DNA of 64,000 bases from Myxococcota bacterium (GTDB taxonomy: Bacteria > Myxococcota_A > Bradymonadia > UBA7976 > UBA1532): NCBI GenBank assembly GCA_023150895.1, contig JAKLJY010000015.1:28245-92244 (forward strand). The letters are read 5' to 3'. Positions 25,690 through 34,523 of the stretch are shown here, piece after piece; positions within the stretch are counted from its first letter, which is position 1, and each line of letters opens with the position of its first letter. The translations under genes and the position numbers were made by a program. The notes under the pieces are model-generated. The model made no database searches, was not told the origin of the DNA, and was given only the letters and a program-made list of their open reading frames with translations.

Positions 25690-28233
25690 TCAGAGGGCCA
25701 GGCAGAGGCCGATGACCTCGCTGCCGCCGAAGCCGAGTTCGTCGGCACCGAGGCCGGTCACGCACGTCTCACCGGCGGCGCAGGTGTTCGGGCTGCCGGG
25801 TGCATCCTCGCAGACCGCCACGCAGACCGTCGCCCCATCACCGAGGGCGTCGATGCAGACGCTGCCGACCGCACAGTCGCTGCCACCGTTCTGTGCGTCC
25901 GGGGTGCAGGCCTCACCGACGTCCGCGCTCCCGTTGCCGGGCAGGCAGAAGGCGATGGGGGCCTCGATCGCATCGGCGCTCGGGCCGACGCGGCCGGTGA
26001 AGGTGCAGGTCTCGCCCGCGCCGCAGCCCGCGCCGGTGAAGGTGTCACACTCGCCGACGCACAGGCCGAGGCTCTCGAGCGGCGCGTCGAAGAGGCCCGT
26101 CCAGCAGGCGGACGCACCGTCACACAGCGAGGCATCGACCGGGTCGCAGAACGCCAGGCAAGACGGCGCATCGCCCTCGAACAGGGCATCGCAGAGGTGC
26201 GCCGCGCTGCAGTCGCCCCAGTAGGTCATCTCGTCGGAGACGCAGGCCTCGCCGCGCTCGCCCGCACCGCCCTCACCCGCGGCGCACTCGCCGATCACCG
26301 CCCCGCCTTCGCCGATGGCCGAAATCGCGCAGAACTCGCCGGCGCCGCAGCCGGCCTGCGCGTAGAAGTCGCACGTCGCGACGCAGTAGGCGACCTCGAC
26401 GCCGTCGAAGTCGTCCGTGCGGTCGAAACACTCACCCGAAGCGCATGCGCCCGCGGCATCGCACGCGGCCCGGCAGACGCCGAGGTCGCACATGAGGTCC
26501 GCCTGGCAGCTCGTGTCCCCGTAGATGGGATCGCAGGGCTCGCCCACGCCGGCGTCGCCCGGATTGACGCAGAACGTGCCGTGGCCGAGCGCGGTGCACG
26601 AGGCGTCCGCGCCACAGATCTCCGTCGCGTTGCCGGCGCCACACTCGTTGCCCGGGATGCACACGGCTTCCTGGGGGAGGGCCGGGTCGAACGGGAAGCA
26701 GCCCTCGCGGGGCAGGCAGCCGTCGATGGCCGCGGTCGAATCACAGATGCCGAGGCAGAAGTTGCCCTGCTCGCCAATCGTCACGCAGATGAGGTCGACG
26801 TCGCAGGGCGTCACCTCGTCGCAGGCTTCGTAACGACCGGCAGCGCCGGGATCGACGGGCTGACAGACGCCGAGGCGTGGATTGCAGATCTCGTCCGCGG
26901 CGCAGTCCGCGTCGAACTCGCAGAAGCCACCCTCGGGGATGCACTGCCCCGTCGCGAAGTCGCACAGCTCGCCCCGCGCGCAGTCGGCGTCGTCGATGCA
27001 GAGGTTCGGATCGGCCGCGCAGACTCCGGCGTTGCAGACCTCGCCGAGGCCGCAGTCGGCGTCGCGACGGCAATCGACGGCCGGCTCGCAGACGCTCGTG
27101 CGGGGGTTGCAGACCTCGCCGGCGGCGCAGTCGGCGTCGTCCTGGCAGCCGACGTCGGCCGGTTCGCAGGTGCCGGTGCGCTGATTGCAGAACTCGTCGA
27201 ACGCGCAGTCGTTGTCGGTCTCACAGCCGGCGCCGGCGATGCACCGACCGCTGATGGCGTCGCACTGCTCGCCGGGCAGACAGTCGAGGTCGCTCTGGCA
27301 GCCGACCACGGGGTCGCCACAGACGCCGGTCATCTCGTTGCAGGTGCCCGCGCCGCCGCAGCCGGTCACGCGGCAGTCAGGAATGCAGTAAGACGACGGC
27401 GCTTCGGCATCGGCGTAACACGCCCAGCCCTCGCGGCAATCTTCGGGGCGGCCGCAGGTGGCGATGCAGATGGCGAGGTCGACGTCGACCTGCGCGCACA
27501 GGCCGCCGGCGCAGTCGGCGTCGCCAACGCACTCGACGACGCAGAACCCGCCGGGGTATGCGCCCTCGGACGTGGCCTCGTCGATGCAGAAGCCCTCGGG
27601 GCACTCCTCGGGACCGGCGCAGCCGTGGGCGATGCCGTCGTCGGGGTCGGGCACGTCGTCGGGCACGCAGATGCCCTCTTCGCAATGCTCGTCGAGGCCG
27701 CAGGCGACCTCTTCGCAGGGGTCGACGACGTTGGACTCGCAGCGCCCGGTGTCGGGGTTGCAGACCTCGCCGAGGCCGCAGACGACGTCGTCACACGGAT
27801 CTCCGGGCTGCTCGCCGCCCTGACCATTGCCGCCGTCACCGCCCTGGCCGTTGCCGCCGTCGCCGCCCTGGCCGTTGCCGCCCTGGCCGTTGCCGCCGTT
27901 GCCGCCCTGGCCGTTGCCGCCGTCGCCGCCCTGGCCGTTGCCGCCCTGACCGTTGCCGCCGTCGCCGCCCTGGCCGTTGCCGCCCTGGCCGTTGCCGCCT
28001 TCGCCGTTGCCGCCCTGGCCCCCGACCGGCGGGAACTCGGTGCCACCGATGCTGGGGGCCGCGTCGCGGATGTTGCTCGGACGTCCGCCGAGGCTCGCGT
28101 CGCTGCCGTCGCCGGTGGCGGTGTCGTCGCAGCCGCCGAAGACGACGGCGCTACAGGTGAGCAGACAGAGCGCGGCGACGAGGCCGCGGGCGCCGGGGCG
28201 CCGGGAGGTCGGGGTGGGGAGACGGTGAGACAT
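25690..28233 (-). CDS. Large Cys-rich lipoprotein with Gly/Asn repeat stalk
   Basis: An 847-residue lipoprotein (lipobox FGGC). A Gly/Asn/Gln low-complexity stalk (GGNGQGG and GGDGG units) follows at about residues 70-140. The rest is Cys-rich, with tandem units of about 26 residues of the form C-x-D-x-D-C-x-x-G-E-x-C-N-x-x-T-x-x-C. Each Cys pattern resembles small disulfide-knit modules common in myxobacterial surface proteins. The ATG at 28233 has GGAGG eight bases upstream. A paralog with the same order of modules is at 34524-36974. Likely displayed on the outer surface; ligand unknown. Confidence 0.8.
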   Translation of the reverse strand: MSHRLPTPTSRRPGARGLVAALCLLTCSAVVFGGCDDTATGDGSDASLGGRPSNIRDAAPSIGGTEFPPVGGQGGNGEGGNGQGGNGQGGDGGNGQGGNGQGGDGGNGQGGNGGNGQGGNGQGGDGGNGQGGDGGNGQGGEQPGDPCDDVVCGLGEVCNPDTGRCESNVVDPCEEVACGLDEHCEEGICVPDDVPDPDDGIAHGCAGPEECPEGFCIDEATSEGAYPGGFCVVECVGDADCAGGLCAQVDVDLAICIATCGRPEDCREGWACYADAEAPSSYCIPDCRVTGCGGAGTCNEMTGVCGDPVVGCQSDLDCLPGEQCDAISGRCIAGAGCETDNDCAFDEFCNQRTGTCEPADVGCQDDADCAAGEVCNPRTSVCEPAVDCRRDADCGLGEVCNAGVCAADPNLCIDDADCARGELCDFATGQCIPEGGFCEFDADCAADEICNPRLGVCQPVDPGAAGRYEACDEVTPCDVDLICVTIGEQGNFCLGICDSTAAIDGCLPREGCFPFDPALPQEAVCIPGNECGAGNATEICGADASCTALGHGTFCVNPGDAGVGEPCDPIYGDTSCQADLMCDLGVCRAACDAAGACASGECFDRTDDFDGVEVAYCVATCDFYAQAGCGAGEFCAISAIGEGGAVIGECAAGEGGAGERGEACVSDEMTYWGDCSAAHLCDALFEGDAPSCLAFCDPVDASLCDGASACWTGLFDAPLESLGLCVGECDTFTGAGCGAGETCTFTGRVGPSADAIEAPIAFCLPGNGSADVGEACTPDAQNGGSDCAVGSVCIDALGDGATVCVAVCEDAPGSPNTCAAGETCVTGLGADELGFGGSEVIGLCLAL
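27812..28020 (-). repeat. Gly/Asn/Gln-coding tandem repeat
   Basis: An irregular tandem array of 12- and 15-base units encoding GGNGQ and GGDGGNGQ in the stalk of the Cys-rich lipoprotein. Units differ by small deletions, as expected from slippage. Confidence 0.8.
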
Positions 28234-28303
28234 GGGTCCTCCAGAGACCTGAGAAAAGCGGCGCACCCTAGCCAATTCGGGCTGCGGGATTCAAGCGCTT
28301 GGG

Positions 28304-28309
28304 TATGCT
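28304..28309 (+). promoter_or_regulatory. Possible -10 element giving a leaderless transcript
   Basis: TATGCT preceded by GGG lies 7 bases before the ATG at 28317, with no Shine-Dalgarno. A clear -35 is missing. Confidence 0.35.
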
Positions 28310-28316
28310 CCGGGTC

Positions 28317-30020
28317 ATGTCGACGATTCGAGCCGTCTATACCAACCTCCGGGCGGCGCGCACCGCCATCAAGGACTTCGCCCGATTCGAGCAGATCGTG
28401 GCGGTCCTGGCCCGCCACGGGCTCGGGCACATCGTCGAGGCGTGGGATCTCCAGGATCGGTTTCTCCTCAATCTCGTCATGTCCCGACGTGACCCCGAAC
28501 AGGAGAAGAAGTCGATCCACCTGCGGATCACCGAGGCCCTTCAGGCCCTCGGACCGACGTTCGTCAAGCTCGGCCAGATTCTCTCGACCCGCCCGGATCT
28601 CATCCCGCAGGAACTCTGCCAGGCGTTTTCGAAGCTGCAGGACCAGGTGCAGCCGATCACCTTTGCGGAGGCCCGGGCCGTCGTCGAAGGCTCCCTCGGC
28701 CGTCCGCTCGACGACGTCTTCGAACACTTCGACGAGCGCCCGCTCGCCTGCGCAAGCATCGCACAGGTGCACCTCGCCCGCCTGAAGTCGGGCGAGGAGG
28801 TCGTCGTCAAGGTCCAGCGGCCGGGCATCCGTGACACCGTCGACAGCGACCTCAACATCCTGCACTTCGTCGCCCGCAAGCTCGAGGAGACCATCCCCGA
28901 GGCCAAGGCCTTCGCCCCGCTCGCCATCGCCCGCGAGTTCGAAAAGGCCATCAAGCGCGAGCTCGACTTCACGCACGAGGCCAATCACCTCGACCGTTTC
29001 GACCGCAATTTCCAGGCCTGGCCGTCGGTCCACATTCCCCGGCTGCACCGGGCCTTCTGCACGGACCGGGTGCTGGTCATGGAGCGCCTCGTCGGCACCA
29101 AGATCACCCAGGCGGGGGCGGTCGGGCACGACATGGACCGCATTGCGCGCGAGTGTGTGCGCATGCTCTTCAAGATGGTCTTCGAGGACGGCTTCTTCCA
29201 CGGGGACCTGCACCCGGGAAACATCTTCATCCTCGGCGGCCCCGACGACGGTCGCATCGGGTTGATCGACTTCGGCCTCGTGGGGCGCATGACGCCCACC
29301 ATGAAGGACGCGATGGCCGATCTGCTCCTGGCCATCGTCACCCATGACTACGCCGGCGTTGCACGCTGCCTGTACGACGTCAGCATCCGCACGGGCAAGG
29401 TCGACTACGGCCGCTGGGAGGCCGACGTCATCGAACTCTGCGAGAAGTACTTCGCCCACAAGACGCTCGCCGAGGTCGACTTCGGTTCGTTGCTGCGCGA
29501 CCTGGTGGAAGGGGCCATCCGGCACGACGTCCGCATCCCGCCCGACTACGCGATGTTCTTCAAGGCGGTCATGACGGTCGAGGGCATCGGCAAGACGCTG
29601 ACGCCCGATCTCGACCTCATCAGCGAGTGCCGGCCCTATGTCGAGCAGCTCGTCGTCCAGCGGTACAGCCCGGAGCGCGTCCTGAAGTCCGCCGCAGACG
29701 CGCTGCAGGCCGTCGGCCGGCTCGGCCAACTGCTACCGGCGAAGGCCAACGAGTTCCTCGCCGAGATGCAGAACGGCCGCATCGCGGTCTCCGTCGAGCA
29801 ACCGCAGCTCGAGCGCCTCGAGGAAGGGCGCGAACGGCGCACCAATCGAGCCGTGCTCGGCGCGCTCGCGTGCACGCTGCTGATCGTCGGGGCGCTCACC
29901 CGCCACGACGCCCGGTTCCGCATCTTCGGCGCACCGGGATTGACCGTGCTCTTCTGGGCCTTCGGCGGGTGGCTGACACTGCGACTCTGGTGGCGGATCA
30001 CCCGCAACGGGCGCTGGTGA
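28317..30020 (+). CDS. UbiB/ABC1 (AarF) family atypical kinase
   Basis: A 567-residue UbiB-family protein. It has the KxGQ-type motif (TFVKLGQILSTRPDLIP), the alanine-rich nucleotide loop (ACASIAQVHLA), HGDLHPGN and the DFG-like DFGLVG, then two C-terminal membrane helices (AVLGALACTLLIVGAL and TVLFWAFGGWLTL). Members are ATPases or kinases needed for ubiquinone and other lipid metabolism. The ATG at 28317 is preferred to one 18 bases upstream because a -10-like TATGCT lies between. It runs divergently from the Cys-rich lipoprotein. Confidence 0.93.
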   Translation: MSTIRAVYTNLRAARTAIKDFARFEQIVAVLARHGLGHIVEAWDLQDRFLLNLVMSRRDPEQEKKSIHLRITEALQALGPTFVKLGQILSTRPDLIPQELCQAFSKLQDQVQPITFAEARAVVEGSLGRPLDDVFEHFDERPLACASIAQVHLARLKSGEEVVVKVQRPGIRDTVDSDLNILHFVARKLEETIPEAKAFAPLAIAREFEKAIKRELDFTHEANHLDRFDRNFQAWPSVHIPRLHRAFCTDRVLVMERLVGTKITQAGAVGHDMDRIARECVRMLFKMVFEDGFFHGDLHPGNIFILGGPDDGRIGLIDFGLVGRMTPTMKDAMADLLLAIVTHDYAGVARCLYDVSIRTGKVDYGRWEADVIELCEKYFAHKTLAEVDFGSLLRDLVEGAIRHDVRIPPDYAMFFKAVMTVEGIGKTLTPDLDLISECRPYVEQLVVQRYSPERVLKSAADALQAVGRLGQLLPAKANEFLAEMQNGRIAVSVEQPQLERLEEGRERRTNRAVLGALACTLLIVGALTRHDARFRIFGAPGLTVLFWAFGGWLTLRLWWRITRNGRW

Positions 30021-30120
30021 TCGCGCAGGCCCCGGTTGCCGGACGCCCGGCGGTGCGCATGTTCATCGTCGGCACACGGGTCGTGTGCCGCTGAAACGGG
30101 CCCACGAGACGGATGTCGAC

Positions 30121-30933
30121 ATGACCGAAATGCGCGCTACGGCCGTCGCCGGCCACTTCTACCCCGCGGATCCGGACGTGCTGCGCGCCCTGGTCACGCG
30201 GTTGCTCTCCGAGGCCGATGATCGCCGCCCCGCGGGCCCGATCGTGCGTCCGAAGGCCCTGATCGTGCCACACGCCGGCTATGTCTACTCGGGACCGATC
30301 GCCGCGACGGCCTACGCGCGCCTGCGGGCGGCGCTCGGCGACGGCGGACCCCCCATCGAGCGCGTCGTGCTGCTCGGCCCGGCCCATCGAGTGTTCTGCC
30401 GAGGACTGGCCGATGCGGGGGTGGACTTCTTCGAGTCGCCGCTCGGCGCCGTCCCCGTCGATCGCGAAGCCCTCGCCGAGCTGCCGGGCCGCTCGGACGG
30501 ACACCGCGCCCATGCCCCGGAGCACGCCCTCGAGGTGCAACTGCCGTTTCTGCAAGTCATTCTGCCCGACGCGATGATCGTGCCGCTGCTGGTCGTCGAG
30601 CCGCGCCCGGACGTCGTCGCGCGGGGCCTCGACCACCTGTGGGGCGGGCCCGAGACCCTGGTCGTCGTCAGCACCGACTTGTCGCATTTCCTCCCGGCGG
30701 AGGCCGCCGAAGCGGTCGATGCGGAGACTGCCCGGCACCTCGTATCGCGGGGCCCCCCCACGCTGACGGGCGATCAGGCGTGCGGCTCGGCGGCGCTGAA
30801 CGGGCTGCTCGCCTATCTCGACGTGCATGCGCCCGAGACCCGGCTCGAGTGTATCGACCTGCGACATTCGGGTCAGACGGCCGGTGGCCGCCGCGAGGTC
30901 GTCGGTTACGGCGCGTTCCAGGTGCTCGCATGA
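30121..30933 (+). CDS. amrB: AmmeMemoRadiSam system protein B (MEMO1 family)
   Basis: A 270-residue MEMO-family protein. The family metal-site residues are visible in VPHAGYVYSG, EHALEVQLPFLQ and STDLSHF, and the N-terminus has AGHFYPADP. MEMO1 resembles nonheme iron dioxygenases, but the bacterial function is not known. It is the first of three genes joined by ATGA overlaps, and the trio is the standard AmmeMemoRadiSam set. The 100-base gap upstream holds no gene. Confidence 0.93.
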   Translation: MTEMRATAVAGHFYPADPDVLRALVTRLLSEADDRRPAGPIVRPKALIVPHAGYVYSGPIAATAYARLRAALGDGGPPIERVVLLGPAHRVFCRGLADAGVDFFESPLGAVPVDREALAELPGRSDGHRAHAPEHALEVQLPFLQVILPDAMIVPLLVVEPRPDVVARGLDHLWGGPETLVVVSTDLSHFLPAEAAEAVDAETARHLVSRGPPTLTGDQACGSAALNGLLAYLDVHAPETRLECIDLRHSGQTAGGRREVVGYGAFQVLA

Positions 30934-31511
30934 ACGCGCTCTCCCCCGACGAAGGCCGGGCCCTCGCGGTCTATGCCCGCGCCCGCATTCTCGCGGAGCT
31001 GACCGGCGACGCTCGGCCCGCACGCCCGACCGGTGCGTTCGCCGAAGCCCCCGGCGCCACCTTCGTGACGCTGCACCGCGGAGCGCGGTTCCATGGCTGT
31101 ATCGGGAGCCTGCAGGCCTGGCGGCCGCTCCTCGAAGACGTCGCACACAATGCGCATGCCGCTGCGTTCGAGGACCCGCGTGCCGGCCACCTGGATGCCG
31201 ACGTGCTCTCGGCGCTCGACGTCGAGGTCTCGGTCCTGTCCGAGGCGTCGCCGATCCCGTTTTCGGACGAAGCATCGGCCCGGGCGGCGCTCCGGCCGGG
31301 TCTGGACGGCGTCGTGCTCCGCTGGGGCGGCCATCGCGGCACGTTCTTGCCGCAGGTCTGGGAGAGCCTGCCGACGCCGGCGCTCTTTCTCGATCAGCTC
31401 AAGCGGAAGGCCGGCCTTCGCACGGATTTCTGGGCGCCCGACCTCGTGCTCGAGCGCTATACCGTTCAGAAGTTCGTCGATCCGGCGCCGGCGAAGACGA
31501 GTGACACATGA
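30930..31511 (+). CDS. amrA: AmmeMemoRadiSam system protein A (AMMECR1 family)
   Basis: A 193-residue AMMECR1-domain protein. The signature GCIGSL lies near residue 55, with TFVTLHRGARFHGCIG before it and the late motif GTFLPQVWESLP. The start overlaps the amrB stop and the end overlaps the radical SAM gene, both by ATGA. The molecular function of the domain is unknown. Confidence 0.93.
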   Translation: MNALSPDEGRALAVYARARILAELTGDARPARPTGAFAEAPGATFVTLHRGARFHGCIGSLQAWRPLLEDVAHNAHAAAFEDPRAGHLDADVLSALDVEVSVLSEASPIPFSDEASARAALRPGLDGVVLRWGGHRGTFLPQVWESLPTPALFLDQLKRKAGLRTDFWAPDLVLERYTVQKFVDPAPAKTSDT

Positions 31512-32575
31512 CGGCGCCCGCCCGATTCTGGCACGCACTCCCGGACGGTCGTTTGCAGTGTGACCTCTGCCCGCGGGATTGCCGCCTCGCCGACGGGCAG
31601 CGCGGCCTGTGTTTCGTTCGGCAACACCGGGCCGGCGAGATGCGCCTGACGACGTGGGGCCGCTCGTCGGGGTTCTGCGTCGACCCCATCGAAAAGAAGC
31701 CCCTCGCCCACTTTCTGCCGGGCTCGAGCGTGCTCTCGTTCGGCACCGCGGGCTGCAACCTGACGTGCCGCTTCTGCCAGAACTGGGACATCTCCAAGTC
31801 CCGGGAGATGGACCGGCTGCAAGACGAGGCCCGACCAGAGGCCATCGCGGCCGCGGCGCTCCGGGTCGGCGCCCGGAGCGTGGCGTACACGTACAACGAT
31901 CCCGTCATCTTCGCCGAGTACGCCCTCGACGTGGCGGCCGCCTGCCACGCCGTCGGCGTCCGCTCGGTGGCCGTCACGGCCGGTTACGTCCACCCCGAGC
32001 CGGCCGCGTGGTTTTTCGCCGGCACGGACGCCGCCAATGTCGATCTCAAGGGCTTCACCGAGGGCTTCTACCGGGACGTCTGCGGTGGGCAGCTCGAACC
32101 GGTCAAGGAGACCCTCGCCTACCTCGTCCGCGAGACGAAGGTCTGGACGGAGGTCACGACGTTGCTGATCCCCGGACTGAACGACGCCCCGCACGAACTC
32201 GAGGCGATGACCGCCTGGATCCACGACACGCTCGGCCCGGAGGTCCCGGTGCACTTCACCGCGTTTCACCCGGACTTCCGGATGCTCGACCGCCCGCGGA
32301 CCCCGGTGGATACGCTGCTGCGGGCGCGACAGACGGCACACGCGGCCGGCCTGCGGCATGTCTACATCGGCAACGCCCGCGATCCTGAGGCTGAGGCGAC
32401 GCGCTGCGTTGGCTGCGGGGCGATCGTCATCGAGCGGGACGGGTACGACCTCGGGCGCTACGCCCTCGACGACGCCGGGGGCTGCCTCGCATGCGGCCGC
32501 CGGCTCGCGGGGGTCTTCGACGGCCCCCCCGACCGTTTCGGCGCCCGACGCATGCCCGTGCGCATCGGGGGGTGA
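31508..32575 (+). CDS. amrS: AmmeMemoRadiSam system radical SAM enzyme
   Basis: A 355-residue radical SAM protein. The [4Fe-4S] motif is CNLTCRFC within GTAGCNLTCRFCQNW; the N-terminus has a Cys cluster (CDLCPRDC, GLC) and the C-terminus a CxxC pair of pairs (CVGC, CLAC) like a zinc ribbon. This is the PflA-like enzyme of the AmmeMemoRadiSam system. It presumably acts with the MEMO and AMMECR1 proteins on an unidentified substrate. Confidence 0.94.
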   Translation: MTAPARFWHALPDGRLQCDLCPRDCRLADGQRGLCFVRQHRAGEMRLTTWGRSSGFCVDPIEKKPLAHFLPGSSVLSFGTAGCNLTCRFCQNWDISKSREMDRLQDEARPEAIAAAALRVGARSVAYTYNDPVIFAEYALDVAAACHAVGVRSVAVTAGYVHPEPAAWFFAGTDAANVDLKGFTEGFYRDVCGGQLEPVKETLAYLVRETKVWTEVTTLLIPGLNDAPHELEAMTAWIHDTLGPEVPVHFTAFHPDFRMLDRPRTPVDTLLRARQTAHAAGLRHVYIGNARDPEAEATRCVGCGAIVIERDGYDLGRYALDDAGGCLACGRRLAGVFDGPPDRFGARRMPVRIGG

Positions 32576-32584
32576 GCCGCGGGC

Positions 32585-34330
32585 TTACTCGGTGGGCCCG
32601 GGCTCGACGGCCGGCCCGGGCTCGGCGGCCGGCGCGGGCTCGGCGGGCGATTCGGCCGCCGCGGCGAGACGCAGACCGATGCGGCGCGCTTCGACGTCGA
32701 GGCTCGCAATCGTCACGGAGACGCGCTGACCGACCTTGAGGCGATCCTTCGGGCGCTGGCCCTCGGCGAGCCCCATCTCGCCGGCGTGCAGCAGCCCGTC
32801 GATCCCGGGGGAGAGCGCCACGAAGGCGCCGAAGTCCTTCACGCGGACGACCGTTCCCTCGAGCGTCGCCCCCACCGTGAACGCATCGAGGGAGGGCAAT
32901 TCGGGCGCGGGCGCGAGCTGCTTGATGCCCAGCGTGCAACGACCGCGCTCCTCGTCGATGCCGAGGACGAGGGCTTCGACCGTCTGGCCGGGCGTGAAAG
33001 CGGCCGCCGGCTTGGCGATCGGCGTCCAGCTCAGATCGGCGGTGGGAACGAGCCCCTCATACCCCGTCGCGGGGTCGAGCAGGACGAACACGCCGAACTG
33101 CGCGACGTTGCGCACCGTCCCCGTGACCCGCGTGCCCGGCGGGAACCGCTCGCGCAGCGCCTCGATGGGATTGGGCGCCAGCTTCCTGAGACTGAGCTTG
33201 AGATGCTTCTTCTCGACGTCGAGGAGGATGACCTCGGCCGAGACCCGCTGGCCGACGCGCAGGACGTCCTTCGGGTGTTTCGGCGCGGCGCCCCAGCGCA
33301 GCTCGCTGATGTGTGCGAGGCCCTCGACCCCGGGCTCGACCTCGATGAAGGCGCCGTAGTCCGCCAGGCTGATGACCGGCCCTTCGACCCGCGCGCCCAC
33401 GGCGAGCCGCGTGGCCGCGGTCTCCCAGGGATGGGGCACGAGCGCGCGGCGCGACAACACGATGCGATCGCCCTTGCCGCCCTCGCCCTCGGCGCGCTTG
33501 ACCTCGAGGACTTTGACCTCGACCTCGTCGCCAATCTTGACGACCTCGCCGGGGTGCTGCACGCGGCCCCAGCCGAGGTCTTTGACGTGCAACAGACCCG
33601 TCGCCCCACCGGGGAGATCGACGAAGGCGCCGAACTCGGCGAGCCGGACGACGCGACCGGTCAGGACGGCACCCGCCTCGGGCAGCTCGATGGGGGCCTT
33701 CGGGGCCGCGGCCTCTGCGGCAACGGCCACCCCCTCGACGCCATCGACGGTCGCCGCAGGCGCTTCGCGACCCCGGCGGGGCTCACCTCGGTCGGCGCGG
33801 TCGGGGCGCTCCCGGGTGCCGCGAGGTTCGCGGGCCAGCACGAACATGTCTTTGCGCTCGTCCCAGCCGCGCACCCAGAACCGCCCGATGTCGCCGATCG
33901 GCGCATCCGAGCGGCGGTCGGGGAGAAACGCCTTCATGCCGACGTCCACGGAGAGTCCGCCTTTGACGCGGCACAACACGCGGCCCTCGACCACCTCGTC
34001 GCGATCGGCGGCCGCCTCGAGACGATCGAACAGATCGAGCGCACGCGCCTTGCTCGCCGAGACCACCGGGCCGGCGCTCAGCACCTGCTCGACGAAGACC
34101 CGGACCGTCTCGCCGACGGCGGGTGTCCGACCTTCGAACTCGGCGATGGCCACGGTCGCCTCACCGGCCGCCAGTTCGACCGTGACCCCCTCGGGGCCCA
34201 CCGCCTTGACGGGGGCGGCCTCGATGGTCCCCGGTTTGCTGGCCAGCGTCGCCCAGACCGCACCGATGTCGGCGAGCGAGGCGTTGCGGTCGAGAATGGG
34301 GTCGGCGGCGGTCTCGGGCGTGTCGGACAT
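32585..34330 (-). CDS. S1 RNA-binding domain protein, ribosomal protein S1-like
   Basis: A 581-residue protein with six S1-type OB folds: two degenerate at about 30-95 and 110-160, and four canonical ones (FGAFVDLPGG, YGAFIEVEPG, FGVFVLLDPATG, FGAFVALSPG). A charged, probably disordered insert (RERPDRADRGEPRRGRE) separates domains 2 and 3. Size and domain number match ribosomal protein S1, but the insert and the acidic Pro/Ala tail leave room for a paralog. GGAG precedes the ATG at 34330. It converges with the radical SAM gene, 9 bases apart. Confidence 0.8.
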   Translation of the reverse strand: MSDTPETAADPILDRNASLADIGAVWATLASKPGTIEAAPVKAVGPEGVTVELAAGEATVAIAEFEGRTPAVGETVRVFVEQVLSAGPVVSASKARALDLFDRLEAAADRDEVVEGRVLCRVKGGLSVDVGMKAFLPDRRSDAPIGDIGRFWVRGWDERKDMFVLAREPRGTRERPDRADRGEPRRGREAPAATVDGVEGVAVAAEAAAPKAPIELPEAGAVLTGRVVRLAEFGAFVDLPGGATGLLHVKDLGWGRVQHPGEVVKIGDEVEVKVLEVKRAEGEGGKGDRIVLSRRALVPHPWETAATRLAVGARVEGPVISLADYGAFIEVEPGVEGLAHISELRWGAAPKHPKDVLRVGQRVSAEVILLDVEKKHLKLSLRKLAPNPIEALRERFPPGTRVTGTVRNVAQFGVFVLLDPATGYEGLVPTADLSWTPIAKPAAAFTPGQTVEALVLGIDEERGRCTLGIKQLAPAPELPSLDAFTVGATLEGTVVRVKDFGAFVALSPGIDGLLHAGEMGLAEGQRPKDRLKVGQRVSVTIASLDVEARRIGLRLAAAAESPAEPAPAAEPGPAVEPGPTE

Positions 34331-34523
34331 GGGGCGCTCCAGTGCGAGGTCGAATCCGGAGGTCGAATCGGAATCGCGGGGCGGGTCTGATACCACGGCG
34401 GCCGCGATGCGGCAATGTGCAACACCGGGTGCCTCTGCTAGACTCGGGCGTCCCGCCTGCCCGTTCGTCGTGTTCGAACCCACCGTCTCCGCGTCGTTGC
34501 GGCGGTGTTCCCGAGGGTGCCCG

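Noticed and set aside
25591..28785. A 1064-codon plus-strand open frame with VAALAVAA repeats
   Set aside because: Antisense of the Gly/Asn stalk and Cys-rich lipoprotein; it also runs over the UbiB gene out of frame.
30085..30121. Longer start of the MEMO gene
   Set aside because: It adds 12 residues before the conserved N-terminus and has no ribosome site; the ATG at 30121 fits family length.
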